Shown here: one piece after another, positions 21,945 through 32,280 of the stretch
How positions within the stretch are numbered: the stretch's first letter is position 1
Layout: every line of letters starts with the position of its first letter
Assembly: GCA_003427395.1 (NCBI GenBank)
Contig: BFEA01000922.1
Coordinates: 57,417 to 121,416, forward strand
DNA length: 64,000 nucleotides
Direction: 5' to 3'
Origin: Chara braunii
Taxonomy: Eukaryota; Streptophyta; Charophyceae; Charales; Characeae
The notes under the pieces: model-generated
Seen by the model: the letters and a program-made list of their open reading frames with translations, nothing else
Told to the model about the DNA's origin: nothing
Database searches by the model: none
Position numbers and translations under genes: made by a program

Positions 21945-22047
21945 TTCCCGACTGTTCCAGCCTGAGGGAAAAGCTCCCGAACGAACCAGCTACAACACGG
22001 TTCAATTAGTCTTTCGCCCTTGTACCCAAGTTCAATAATCGATTTTC
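21945..22047 (-). pseudogene. 25S rRNA-derived fragment, antisense part 1
   Basis: The plus strand reads like the complement of conserved 25S/28S rRNA: 'cctgagggaaaagctccc', 'gaaccagcta', then 'caattagtctttcgccctt' and 'gtacccaagtt'. These blocks are in the order expected for the reverse complement of the GCUGGUUCCCU region. Many substitutions and deletions show it is not functional. It breaks near 22,047 and continues at 22,283. Confidence 0.6.
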
Positions 22048-22077
22048 ATGGGGCGGCTTCGTCACAGCCACCCCCTC

Positions 22078-22278
22078 CCGTTCTGTTTAGGCGGGGTTCG
22101 CTAGCGCCTGGGGCCTCCAACAACCACCTCTCAAACAGACAACCGGTCGTGGCGTGGCTTGCTGCAAAGCTTGGAGTGGGCCTTCGCGGACTGGGCCCGA
22201 TGCGATTATCGGCGGTAGTAGCAAATATTCAAATGGGAACTTTGAAGACCTAGGTGGAGCGGGGTTCCAAGTGAACAA
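22078..22278 (+). pseudogene. 25S rRNA-derived fragment, sense insert
   Basis: In sense orientation the blocks 'tccaacaaccacct', 'gcttgctgcaaagcttggag', 'ggcggtagtagcaaatattc' and 'gggaactttgaagacc' followed by 'ggttccaagtgaac' match a more 3' portion of 25S rRNA in the right order. The piece lies between two antisense 25S pieces, so the rRNA fragment is scrambled, by an inversion or by joined rRNA pieces. Confidence 0.6.
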
Positions 22279-22282
22279 CCCC

Positions 22283-22520
22283 CGCGGCCTGTACCGTTGC
22301 GAGTCTCCGCCTGGTGCCCGCCTATGCCTTGGCACAATCCCCGTTTGTTGACCCCAGCGGCCATGCTCACACCTCTCACGGCAAGCGGTGGTTGGCGGAC
22401 GACACACCAGCCGAAGGCCCCCGCCTTTGAGGTTTCCTCTGCGTCGTAAGTCAAATCACCCACCGGCTCGCATGCACGTTGAACTCCTAGATCCACGTTT
22501 TCAATGACGAGTATGATAGA
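22283..22520 (-). pseudogene. 25S rRNA-derived fragment, antisense part 2
   Basis: On the minus strand the blocks 'ggagttcaacgtgcatgcga', 'ggtgggtgatttgac', 'gtgagaggtgtgagcatgg' and 'ccgctggggtcaacaaac' follow the order of the GUGUGCGAGUCAACGGGU to GAGCAUGCCUGUCGGG region of 25S rRNA. It picks up about where the first antisense piece stops. It is strongly decayed. Confidence 0.6.
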
Positions 22521-22639
22521 GGAATTTCGACGACATCCTGAACACGTGGGGATTAGCAAGTCAACGAAAAGGAGGCTCGCGGTCAAGACCTGCAGCCGCC
22601 ATGACGCCCCCTAAATCCAACGCCGCGTCTGTTTTCAGG

Positions 22640-22960
22640 GAACGTTGGGTCATAAAAAATAATAATAATACAATGATAAATAAAATAAAAATATTTAGAA
22701 CTTTTAATCGTCAGAATATGACGAACGAGGGGAAAAAAGAAAATGCTACCACTAATGTCGCTGACGGCAAAACCAAGGGAGATAGCCCCGCCAGACCCTC
22801 AACCCCTTGGTCCCTTCGCGCTACTTTGATATCCCCGCATTGTCACCGCTCAATCTTGATCCCTGAATCTCTTTGATAAAAGTCCGATGCTGTAACCAAT
22901 AGTGCTAGGCCCAAGGCTGGTTTTAGCACTAACGGACACCTAAATAAGTGAATACTGCGC
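22640..22960. repeat. Dispersed repeat, copy 2 (A-rich start)
   Basis: Diverged partner of 19,536-20,000, again beginning with an A-rich tract (22,655-22,700). Confidence 0.45.
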
Positions 22961-23177
22961 GATGCGCAGATCTACCGAACCGTCTTCAAAATCGCATTGT
23001 TGTCGACGCCGTCCTTCGCACGTACGCACAAGTCACAGGCACGCGCAGCAATCAAAAGACGGAATCCTTTTAATCCTAACTTCCAGGCCCACTCTCACTC
23101 CGATCAGGAAGTCGCGCCGGGGGTGAGGTTTGGGCGTCACAAGGCAAGGTGCGGGAGGGCAGGGAAAGGAAGGTGGC

Positions 23178-23288
23178 ATATTTTTATTATTATTATTATT
23201 ATTTTTTTGTTTCCCAATGGGCGACGGATCAGATATTAAACTGATCAGAACAAATACTACACTTGATCTTAGCCAAAAGGCCGATAAA
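23178..23288 (-). pseudogene. U2 snRNA-derived retroposon, copy 1
   Basis: The minus strand from about 23,284 reads GGCCTTTTGGCTAAGATCAA, then GTGTAGTATTTGTTC, then TCAGTTTAATATCTGAT. This is the highly conserved 5' part of spliceosomal U2 RNA, including the branch-point-pairing GUAGUA. After about 65 nt the U2 match ends and an A-rich tail with AAT repeats follows (23,178-23,210). The Sm site and 3' stem-loops are absent. A truncated U2 sequence with an A-rich tail points to LINE-assisted retroposition, not a functional gene. Confidence 0.75.
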
Positions 23289-23533
23289 GGTAAAGGGGGG
23301 AGGGGGGGAGGCGGGGGAAAGGTGGGGGATTGAAGGCAGTGGAAGGTGGGGGATTGAAGGCAGTGGAAGGTGGGGGAATGCATGGGAAGGAAGGCAGTGC
23401 AAGGCGGAGGAAGGTGGGGCAAGGTGCGGGAGGGAACGCGGGGCAAGGTGCGGGAGGGAACGCAGGGTAAGGTGCGGGAGGGAACGAGGGGCAAGGTGTG
23501 GGAAGGCGATGAAAGGAAGGTGGCGGGAGTTTA
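23289..23533. repeat. G-rich minisatellite between the U2 copies
   Basis: Units of 'ggtgggggattgaaggcagt' come first, followed by four or so units of 'ggcaaggtgcgggagggaac'. Repeated G-runs could form quadruplexes. Confidence 0.75.
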
Positions 23534-23634
23534 TTATTTATTACTTTTTTATTTTAGCAGCCTGATGGGCCACTGATCAGATATTATACTGATCAGAAAG
23601 GATACTACACTTGATCTTAGCCAAAAGGCCGGGA
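23534..23634 (-). pseudogene. U2 snRNA-derived retroposon, copy 2
   Basis: It has the same organisation as copy 1, 348 bp away and in the same orientation: GGCCTTTTGGCTAAGATCAA, GTGTAGTATCC, a shifted TCAGTATAATATCTGAT, then an A-rich tail. Both copies are followed by 'ccaccttcc', so the whole block (U2 plus tail plus minisatellite) was probably duplicated in tandem. Confidence 0.75.
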
Positions 23635-23636
23635 AA

Positions 23637-23762
23637 GGTGAAGGCGGGGGGGGAAGGTGTGGAAAGGTGGGGGATTGAAGGCAACGGANGGNGGGGGATT
23701 GAAGGCGGGGGNGGGGGATTGAAGGCAGAGAAAGGTGGGGGATTGAAGGCAGCGGAAGGTTG
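23637..23762. repeat. G-rich minisatellite, continued
   Basis: More 'ggtgggggattgaaggcag' units, with three N calls at 23,690-23,712. Confidence 0.7.
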
Positions 23763-23879
23763 GTTATGCAATTTAGGATTGAAATTTTCCCTGGATCACA
23801 ACAAAATCAAGCTTATGGCATTTTACAAGTATCGAATTTTGGTTTGTTATTGCTCATTGAGATATATGAATTAGGGGCA

Positions 23880-24375
23880 TATATGGTGCCCCCCCAATGC
23901 ATCTATGTGCCTGGGGAGCCGCCATACATGGGGGGCCAGCATACATGGGGGGGGGCATGCATGTGTGCACCTTAAATGAGGGCCCCCGCATATGGGTCCC
24001 CCATATATGGGGGGCATTGGGGGCCCCCATGCATGCACCCCCCCAAGAAAAATGCATGTGTGGAGGGCTAGAGGTCATGCAAGCATGAGGGACCCCTATG
24101 CGAGGGGGCCCATATGTGCCATACATAGGGGGCCGACCCATATCGAGATATAGGAATCGGAGGAATTGTTAAAGGGGTTCCCCAATGGGGCCCCTCATAT
24201 GGGCATCCCCCCTGCATGCGAGGGCCCCCCTCTAGCTATGCATGCAGGCTCCCCCCCCCCCTTGGCCCCCATGTAAGCTGCCCTATATGCATATAGTGGA
24301 CCCCCTACATATATGGGGGGCCCTCTATGCATGCGCCCCTCCCTATGCATGCAGGGGCCCCTGCACGCGAGGCCC
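23880..24375. repeat. G/C-run and ATGCAT palindromic region
   Basis: Runs of 5-10 G or C alternate with (C)ATGCAT(G) and CATATATG, producing many small palindromes such as cccccatatatggggg. ORFs are Met/Gly/Pro/His low-complexity on both strands. It may form Z-DNA or quadruplexes. No gene is seen. Confidence 0.6.
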
Positions 24376-24606
24376 TTTTCCTGTTTCGTTGTCTGCGCAG
24401 TTCCATTGGGGATATGTCTTCTTATAACCACAATAGTGGTTGTCCTCAAAATTTCTATAAAAACCTTTTTTTTTGTTTTTTTTTTTAACAAATTTTTCCG
24501 TTTTGCTAAAAATAGGTCTTCCTTAAAGTTGTGGTGAGTCTGGTGACATATGTGGCATACTGCGCAGCCACACGGGCCTGCAAGGCCCGACAAAACAGAA
24601 ATTCAG

Positions 24607-24797
24607 GGCCCTACAGGCCTGTGTTGTTTCAACCTAAAAACCTGAAAACAAGGACCTACAGGCCCTGTGTCGTTTCAGCCTAAAAGCTTGAAAACGAGGG
24701 CCTACATACCCTGTGTAGATTCAGCCTAAAAGCCTGAAAACGAGGGCCTACAGACCCTGTGCCGTTTCAGCCTAAAAGCCTGAAAACAAGGGTCATT
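24607..24797. repeat. 46-bp tandem repeat, four copies
   Basis: Units beginning 'ctacaggccctgtg' and ending 'cctaaaagcctgaaaacgag' start at about 24,611, 24,656, 24,702 and 24,748. Confidence 0.75.
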
Positions 24798-24899
24798 TTC
24801 AAGCCCTCATAAAGTCGACCTGCCCTGAAACTTGGGCACCAGACTAGGGTTTTAGCACATGTCATTTTTGAACGCAAAGGTCACACAGAAGATACCCCC

Positions 24900-25926
24900 T
24901 AAGGGAGGGGTGCCTGCTTCCCCGGTTGGGACCAGTTCCACTTCGGGAAACACCTGCGGCTGATGGAATTTTTAGCTACTTCTACTTATGGTGAAGTGAT
25001 ACCCTTCCCACTTCATGAGATGACCACAGCTAATGACTTTTTAGTCACCCCGCAGACACATCCAGACCAAACCACGCTCTGTATGTTGGATGTGTCTGAA
25101 GCCTTAGAGGACTTACAAAGCGAATGGTCGAATAATGATCCACACGAGTCCTGGGTGGCACTAAGTGCAGGTCCTAGAGGGAAACATTTCGTAGTGGAGG
25201 TTGTTGTAGGAGGCCGCAAATGTGGTGCCTTCATAGACATCGGCTCCACCCGGAATTTTATAAGTCGCGGCTGCTTGGAAAGGCTGCGCCTAGAGGACCA
25301 GGTGCAGCACCTAAGTAGACCAGTAGCATCTACTTTGGCCAATAAGGAGCGCATGGTTGTCACAAACTATGTCAAGGATGTAGTCTGCACCTTCTCCTAT
25401 GGAGGAGGGGAACTTAATCACAAGATTTTGTTCCTGGTTAGCGACGACTTACCATTTGATATGTTGTTAGGAATGTACTACCTTGAGGTTGCCAAGCCCC
25501 AGTTTCACTGGGACAAGAAGTTGCTCAAGCACGAGTTGCCTGATGGAAGGACCGTGAGACTAACCAAGTATAAGGCTAGTAGGTTACTAGAATCCTATGA
25601 CTGCTTGTGTGCATCAGCGTTCTACAATTATTATAAACAGAACCAAGAGGAGGGTATGCACCTAGTGTATATCTATGAGAAAGGGGAGGTCGTTAAAACA
25701 CCCTCAGAGATAAAACATGTCGTTGCTAATTTTCCTGATCTGTTTGAGGAACCTACATGAGTCGTAGATAGGGAGATTGTCCACGCCATAGAAATCATTC
25801 CCGGGAGTAAAACCCCAAAGGGAAGGTTCTATAGGATGGCTCCGACCGAGTTGGGCGATCTTCGCCGACAACTGAAAGAGCTCACAGAGAAGGGATGGAT
25901 ACGGCCTAGTATTTCCCCCTTCGGAT
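24900..25926 (+). pseudogene. Ty3/gypsy protease plus start of reverse transcriptase, truncated
   Basis: One frame is open from about 24,900 (first Met at 24,963). Residues 71-170 after that Met look like a retropepsin domain: FVVEVVVGGRKCGAFID, then IGSTRNFIS, and the second conserved turn DMLLGMYYLEVA. The active-site triplet is D-I-G (D92) where D-T/S-G is expected, and the second motif has Y for the usual D, so the enzyme is probably dead. An in-frame TGA at 25,758 separates this from 54 codons that match the N-terminal fingers of gypsy RT (EIIPGSKTPKGRFYRM, LTEKGWIRPSISPFG). The homology stops abruptly at about 25,926, before any RT catalytic motif, where a minus-strand gag begins. Confidence 0.8.
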
Positions 25927-25929
25927 AGT

Positions 25930-27679
25930 TGATGCAAGCACCACCCACTTGGCGGTCCCGCCACACTTCCTGATCAAGACCTGCCTTAACCCAATCTGCT
26001 ACTTTGGACTGATTGGAGGCGGCCTGCCCTTGACTCTTTTGATGACCGTCTTTTCCGCGGCCACCTGCCTTTACCTTGACTACTGCGGCGAGGGTGCTAC
26101 CCTCAGCGATCTCCTCGCCGTTGTACTCTGAACCGTCCATCAGGTCGGTGAGTTCCTCGATTTCAGTTTGAGTCCCATCACACTCAACCATCATCAATCT
26201 ACTACCATTCTTTTTCCATTCCTGTGGACTCTTCTTTTTCCTCCCGTCTATTGGAGTAGGTTGAGCACTTCCTAGGGTAGCCTCCAAGTCTAAGGCCTTT
26301 CTAGAGAAGGTCTCAAAAGAATGATACTCGAGGCGACCCTCGCTGGCCTGTAAGGTTCTGAGATTCTCGGGCAGACATCTCAGAAACATGGTCAATAAGA
26401 CCTGGTCATCGTAGCGTATGACGATGAGGTTCTCTACGGTAGACGTCAGTTCTCTGACAGACTTGTACCTTCACTGGTCCATTCTGAGCATCGCATCAGT
26501 GGCAATTTGTGCCTGCTGTAGATTATGCCAGCGAGCTTCTACCATATCCAAGAACTCTTCTAAAGTGAGGGTTTTACCCCAATCTGCCATGCGCTATCTG
26601 AACCTGGCCTTAGCTACTATCCCATCCAGCCATTTGGCTGCCTTACCCTCAAGGTAAGATGCAACAGTAATCACCTCCTCCTCCTACAACGTCCTCTTTG
26701 CCCTTATCCACATCGGAACCGTCCTCAACCAAGTGTTAAGTTCCTCGTCCTTCGTCTCACCGGAAAAAGCAAGGGGTGGCTTCATCGGGGTCTTTGGGTA
26801 CCATGAACTTTGCTGCTGTCCCTGCGGTGGAACGGATTGTTGCGGTTGTGGTGTAGCTTCATCCGCTGGACCAGAAGAAGTAGAAGTAACAGTCTGTGCG
26901 CCTGCTGTAGACGTACCACTTGGTTGTGTGCCAGTTTGTACCGGAAAGGGGCCTGACATCGCCGTCAACGGCAACGGTGACTGTGCTGCTGGTCGTAATC
27001 ATGACCTTTGCAGAAGGTCCAAGATTTGGTCCAAGGAGTTCTGCATGAAGTCCAGCCTGCTGTCTACATGCGCATGTAGTGAAAGTATGCTGGACCTTAA
27101 CACTTTCATTGCATCAAACGTTGCTGACTCATCTAACTCCTCTAATAAAGCTTTGTCTGCCTCTAACGTATCTAGCCTGGCTGTTCTATTTCTAATCTCA
27201 TTTTCTCTATCGATAACTTGCTTCAGTTCCCTCTCTAACCGTGTGAGGATCCTTTCAACTTGTTGGAGCTCTTGTAGCTCCCTCCCGCGTGGGGTCAACG
27301 GACTGAACTGCGATCCTGCCATTTGACTAGTGGAGTGATTGGAACCTACTATTCCGGAAGTACCCGTGGGCCCATGGGACATCCCCAACTGGGTCCCAGA
27401 CAAGGATATAGTTGAGGATGCTGCGGCAGTAGCCATTGCTGCTGCGCTGGCTGCTGCTGCTGCCTGTTCCCTAGCTGCGGCGTTTACTGCTGCTAACGCC
27501 TGACTTGCAGCTAGTGCTACTTCCCCGGCTGTTGCGCAAGCACAGGCTCTAACTTCGGCACGAAGCCGTCTTTCGTCTCCCGTCTGTAGGAACTGAAACA
27601 CGTACGGGACCCTATGTGATCTAGAACGTGTCATCCTCGCATCGTTAACTCTATCCTCATCGGAGTCTGACCCACTCAT
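25930..27679 (-). pseudogene. Ty3/gypsy gag, four in-frame stops, truncated
   Basis: Read from Met at 27,679, one reading frame runs the whole length, interrupted only by stops at 26,999-27,001 (TGA), 26,684-26,686 (TAG), 26,594-26,596 (TAG) and about 26,471 (TGA). Order: a polar N-terminus, an Ala-rich stretch (residues 50-90), a predicted coiled coil (about 130-190), a Pro/Gln/Thr linker, then the capsid-like part (PPLAFSGETKDEELNTWLRT; YLEGKAAKWLDG; FLRCLPENLRT; FSRKALDLEATLG). It ends at a 'GGACIN' where a zinc knuckle would be expected, at the junction with the opposed protease-RT piece. The constant frame implies recent point decay. Confidence 0.8.
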
Positions 27680-28948
27680 CAGCTAGGCAAACACTATCTA
27701 CACTACAACTCCCTACTGGAGTCCTACCACAACATGTGTCTGACCGACACCTAATTTTCTAAAAATAAATGTGTCCGGCAGATCCCCTACTTAACCGATC
27801 AAGTGGCAGCCTACCACATTCACAAAGACTGTTCACATAATCTAATTTTATCCAGATTAGTTCACTTACAAAAGCTTTGCATAGAACTGGCTATGGTAGT
27901 ATACTACAATCCTAAACTAAGCTGTCTGTGAGGTAGTACTCGTCTGTCAACCAACTAATCAAAAATAAAACTAAATTATGTTGCAGATGTATGAACAGTG
28001 GAAATGGTTGTGTTTACAGTTGAGCACCAATTGGAACCTCCCCTCCCCTCAATCCAACATACCGATGAGCATCAATGAGGAGCAGTGTCTTAGGTGTGCA
28101 ATGTCGGCCTACGCCTGTGCCCCAGGTGTATGCTTATAACCAGGCTTGCCCGTTATGTATCCTCGCGCGCAACAAGCCATACGTCCAACTGATCTGGCTG
28201 ATCAAGAGGCAATTTATGGACAACCCCAAGGTCGCTCATGAATTATTTAACGTCGCAAACAGGACGACGACCACAGCCAGTGGACAATTCGGAGCCCGAA
28301 CCAGAAATGTTTATAGACGGGCTGGGAGCATCTGCATAAGCCTGTTCAGTCCGCACACCCCTCTATCAACGCAGCAAAGAGCCTCAATGGACAAAGCAGC
28401 CATCGCATGGGTGTACTAATCCCATTGGGTTGGCATGGTGACCGTGACCCACGTGCTTCGACGAGGGCCCTTCAGAGGCACCGCCCTTTCTCTTTCCAGA
28501 TGCGTCACCGAGAAGATTGTCGTCTCTCAAGGTAGAGCGCTCACGACACCTCACCAAAAAGAGAGGACTCTAAAGTTGGACTCACTTCCTCGCGGTAAGA
28601 AGAGATTGAGAGGCTAGATAAGGTAGGAAACGACGTACCTGAAGATAGCTGCCCCAACCACATATTTCTCACTGATTGAGTTGAATGTGCATTTGATGAC
28701 CGGTCGTAGCCTCAGTACCACCCACAACGCAATGCAGTGCCACCTCAACCAAATGCCACATCAGCATGCTCTCATCACCATACATACATTCCGCTGTCGC
28801 CACAGCGTCCCAAGTTGTATAGCCATCCAGCGCGCACCCCTCTACCCGGGTCACGCGCTATTTTGCCTGACGTCACAAGCACCAACTACGAAGAAGCATT
28901 GTCAATGCACCAAGTTTGTATGTCGCCGGCGCCCAAGGTAAGCAGCGA
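27680..28948 (-). other. Leader region upstream of gag
   Basis: About 1.27 kb between the gag start and the primer-binding-site-like motif, read on the minus strand. No convincing ORF is present. It is best read as the retroelement's untranslated leader, possibly with other insertions. Confidence 0.4.
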
Positions 28949-28972
28949 ATCGAACCAGCTCCGATACCAAAT
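28949..28972 (-). other. Primer binding site resembling initiator tRNA-Met
   Basis: The minus strand reads TTGGTATCGGAGCTGGTTCG, close to the complement of the 3' end of plant initiator tRNA-Met. It is preceded by '...TTGCAAT', a plausible LTR end in CA plus a 2-3 nt spacer. It lies on the correct side of the minus-strand gag. The presumed LTR (28,975 upward on the plus strand) could not be delimited. Confidence 0.5.
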
Positions 28973-29389
28973 TGCAAGCAACATGAATGTGAGCGAAGTA
29001 CAAAAATCCAAATTGCAAATCACGCTGAAGTCCAAGTAGTCAAACAAAGAGCAGATGGCACATTGGAACCAAGAAACCATTCATATGAGAACGAATACAG
29101 CAGAATCGTGAGGTCAATGTCCCAGCCTGTAGGGCCACACCAACAACAAAACCCAATGTAGCTCTCTCTCTGAATGGTGCTGGCGCCCTACCTACACTAC
29201 TCTCTATAGCTACAACTACAGCATGATCACAACCAGACGACGTGAAGACCAGCGTGCTTGACGTCAACACCAATGTCGACCTCCTCTCTCCACTCCAGGA
29301 AAGTACCTCTGTTGCTCCCCACTCTTATCCCGTCTCCCCACTCTCGTGCCTTCTTCCCGAAGACCACCTTCGCCTCCTTACCTCTCACT

Positions 29390-30050
29390 GCGCCCAGCAA
29401 CCCGGCTATGGCTGCCGGCGCTCGCTGCCCTGCAACGCCCACACCTTTGCACCCACTTGCGCGCTTGGCCACCTAGCGCAGCATGCACGCACTCGCTACA
29501 CAATGCAGCAGCATGCCGACAATACCGCACCGGCCAAGATTCCTTTCCGCTGCGCCCAGACTGCCTATATGTTGTGGTAGGCGCGTGTGCGACTCCTCTA
29601 CCCTGCGACTGGGCCCCGGTATCTGTGTCCAGGCCCTATGCAGATGGGGCCCAGACTTTTACAGTTGCGCCCATCAGCCCAGGGCCGATATCTAGATTCA
29701 GATAGCGGGCCGGTTTCCCATTGGTATGCTCGACCTCTACGACGACAATGCTGTTTTTTTATTGGCCAACGTCCAATGCGTGATCTGTCGGCCTCCCTTG
29801 GCTTGTGCCCAGGGCTCAACCAACTGAGGCCCTGGGCTCAACTGCTTCTGCAGGAGTCTGGGCTTCACGATGCAGTCCAACCAACTGGCGTGTTGCAACT
29901 GTCTGATACCCATTTCTCGAAATGCTGAAAGAAAGGCCTCTCGTGGATATTCTGGCCCGCCTTCACTTAGGGCGGGCATGAGGCTTGCTGGGGGCTTTAG
30001 CCCAGAACATATGCATGTTGGCAAGGCCCCAATGAGGGCTCACTCCTCAC
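29390..30050 (+). repeat. Dispersed repeat family R, diverged copy
   Basis: It shares 'gctatggctgcc', 'gcagcatgca' and 'cgccttcacttagggcgg' with 61,030-61,640, and part of this with 43,666-44,150. Several overlapping ORFs are frame shadows of GC-rich repeat sequence. Confidence 0.5.
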
Positions 30051-30164
30051 AATTGATTGATTGATTGATTGATTGGTGGGGGAGGGGTCACCCCAGCCCC
30101 CCGTTGATTGATTGATTCATTCATTCATTCGATTTTATTTATTTATTTATTTATTGATTGATTA

Positions 30165-30200
<36 letters not shown>

Positions 30201-30205
30201 GTTGG
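30050..30205. repeat. (GATT)n microsatellite
   Basis: Interrupted tracts of gatt, catt and ttgg tetranucleotides. Confidence 0.85.
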
Positions 30206-30244
30206 TTGGTTAGGGAGGGGTCGCCCCACCCCCCCGCCACCCAC

Positions 30245-30248
<4 letters not shown>

Positions 30249-30285
<37 letters not shown>

Positions 30286-30385
30286 NNNNNNNNNNNNNNN
30301 NNNNNNNNNNNNNNNNNNNNNNNNNNNNNNNNNNNNNNNNNNNNNNNNNNNNNNNNNNNNNNNNNNNNNNNNNNNNNNNNNNNNN

Positions 30386-30420
<35 letters not shown>

Positions 30421-30440
30421 ACAAACACACACACACACAC
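30249..30440. repeat. (CA)n microsatellite with 100-bp N gap
   Basis: CA repeats flank N at 30,286-30,385. The round 100-base gap is likely a placeholder of unknown true length. Confidence 0.9.
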
Positions 30441-30547
30441 CCATCCGTAAAAAAAATATATATATTTATTTTTCTATTTCTCTTCTCTACCTTTTCTATT
30501 TTTTATTTTTTATAATTAAAAAAACTTATCTGTTTCCAAAAAAATAT

Positions 30548-30588
30548 ATATGGGGTTGTAGGGCTTGAAAATCCCTATAACCCCATAT
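30548..30588. repeat. 16-bp hairpin, one mismatch
   Basis: ATATGGGGTTGTAGGG and CCCTATAACCCCATAT flank a 9-nt loop. A related GGGTTGTAG/CTACAACCC hairpin lies at 44,443-44,482. Confidence 0.6.
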
Positions 30589-30969
30589 CATTTATTTATT
30601 TTTTTACCCATTATTTAATTCAAAAAAATTCATGTAAATTCATGTCTGCGGCACGGCCGAAGCCAGCCGCGGATGCGGACATGAATATTGTCGCCCTCCG
30701 AGCTCGACCCTGCGGACGAGTCTACGGGTGTTTCATATGCTCATAACCCTTCATTCTCAAATTACTGTCATTGTCACAGCGAGCATGTATAAATGATGTT
30801 CACTTAAAAATGAGTATGAGAGTATAAGTGCTACATAATTATGGTTGTTGTCATTTTTTTTTATCCACAAACTATATATGTTCAAGGTCATATTATTCCG
30901 GTCCAAGTGTGCATTAAGGGTCATCCATAAGAGGGTGCGGTCACATAAAAAAACACACGATCCTCTCTC

Positions 30970-31054
30970 TCTCTCTATAAATATATATATATACATATAT
31001 GATATATATATATATGTATATATATATGTATACATATATATATATATATATATC
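30970..31054. repeat. (CT)n then (AT)n microsatellite
   Basis: A short CT tract followed by a long interrupted TA tract. Confidence 0.85.
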
Positions 31055-31222
31055 TTTATGGTTGGGAAGTGGGGGTCATGTATTAAGACGTTGTTGGTGT
31101 ATTCCGCCGTAAGTGGCACATAGTTTCCAACTGTGTAGAATGTGAGGTTTTTCTTGTGTGTGTGTTGTTCATATTGCATTGCAAAGAATTGTCTCCCACA
31201 CATATATCTTCAAAAGACAGGA

Positions 31223-31227
<5 letters not shown>
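31055..31227. repeat. Dispersed repeat P, copy 1
   Basis: 'ggttgggaagtgggggtcat' through 'cttcaaaagacaggagta' recurs in the same orientation at about 32,310-32,478, again followed by CT repeats. Part of it also appears inverted at 31,311-31,400. Confidence 0.75.

Positions 31228-31309
<82 letters not shown>
31228..31309. repeat. (TC)n microsatellite, about 80 bp
   Basis: Pure CT repeat. The Leu-Ser and Arg-Glu ORFs across it are artefacts. Confidence 0.95.
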
Positions 31310-31310
<1 letters not shown>

Positions 31311-31312
<2 letters not shown>

Positions 31313-31400
31313 GACGAAATATACCAACACCGTCTTCATACATGGCCCCCACTTCCCAACCACATCGTCAAAAGGGAAATAACTGTAATGGAGTGCAAAT
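31311..31400. repeat. Inverted copy of repeat P
   Basis: The complement of 'ctccattacagttatttccc' and of 'ggttgggaagtgg' as found at 32,283-32,360. With 31,055-31,227 it makes a foldback around the CT tract. Confidence 0.7.
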
Positions 31401-31412
31401 ATATATATATAT

Positions 31413-32144
31413 ACAGGGTCACCAACCCGTACGTACGGAGGTCCTGCCGACTCCCCAGGCAGACCTCCGTACGTACGGGCGTTCGGGGTCGCGTACAGGC
31501 TCCGAACCCGACGACGTTCGGCCCCCGCCAAAAATTATTTCGGGGCCTAAAAATAATTATTGTTTTCTGAATTTTGTTTTGTGAGTTCTCTATGACGTGA
31601 GGTATATGCCTTTAAATTTTCAAGTCATTTGGCTGAGCCACATAAGAATTAAAAATCGCCAAAGATGGCGGTGTCAAAACATGCTCGCCTACGTATTTTT
31701 TCACTTTTTACTTTTTGTTTTCACTTTAGTTCAGGGTCTAAACAATTTTATTATTTTTTGAATTTTTTTTAGTGGGTTTTGTATTATGTGAAGTACACAT
31801 ATGTAAATTTTCAGGGCATTTATCTATGCCCAAAAAAAATGAAAAATCGCCAAAGATGGCGGTGTCGAAAACATGTTGGCGCATTCACTAAATTTAATTG
31901 TTTTTTATTTTTATTTGTTTTTATTAGTATTTGTTTTCCGTATTTTATTTTTATTTCAAATTTGGTAAGGAATTAGGATGTAATGCTCAGGCAAATCTTG
32001 TTTAATTTATTTTTCTCCATAACATATCGTTTTTTNTTTTTTTCCGCGTTCGGCCCGAACGACCGAACGCATCCCCAAGGGGTCCCATACGTTCAGGCGT
32101 TCGGGCTCGGGCGTTCGGCCCGTCCCGAACATCGGTTACCCTGT
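31413..32144. mobile_element. 732-bp non-autonomous TIR element
   Basis: The element begins ACAGGGTCACC and ends GGTTACCCTGT, an 11-bp terminal inverted repeat with one mismatch, with AT repeats outside. Inside the left end is a strong hairpin (CCCGTACGTACGGAGGTC at 31426-31443 against its exact complement at 31462-31479). The middle holds two tandem copies, about 191 bp apart, of a module containing 'aaaaatcgccaaagatggcg'. The right end is rich in 'cgttcgg' words. No transposase is present. The superfamily is uncertain. Confidence 0.65.
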
Positions 32145-32145
32145 A

Positions 32146-32165
32146 TCTCTCTCTCTCTCTCTCTC

Positions 32166-32200
<35 letters not shown>
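32146..32200. repeat. (CT)n then (AT)n microsatellite
   Basis: Adjacent CT and TA tracts at the right edge of the TIR element. Confidence 0.9.
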
Positions 32201-32202
<2 letters not shown>

Positions 32203-32280
32203 TCACATATATATATCCAACGACATCGTCAGAAGGAAAATAGCTGTGATGAAGATATATAGATATTTGTCTAAGTATAT

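Noticed and set aside
30143-30568. Val-Cys and Thr-His repeat ORFs
   Set aside because: They are translations of (CA)n on both sides of an N gap.
31083-31584. Leu-Ser and Arg-Glu repeat ORFs on both strands
   Set aside because: They are translations of a (CT)n microsatellite.
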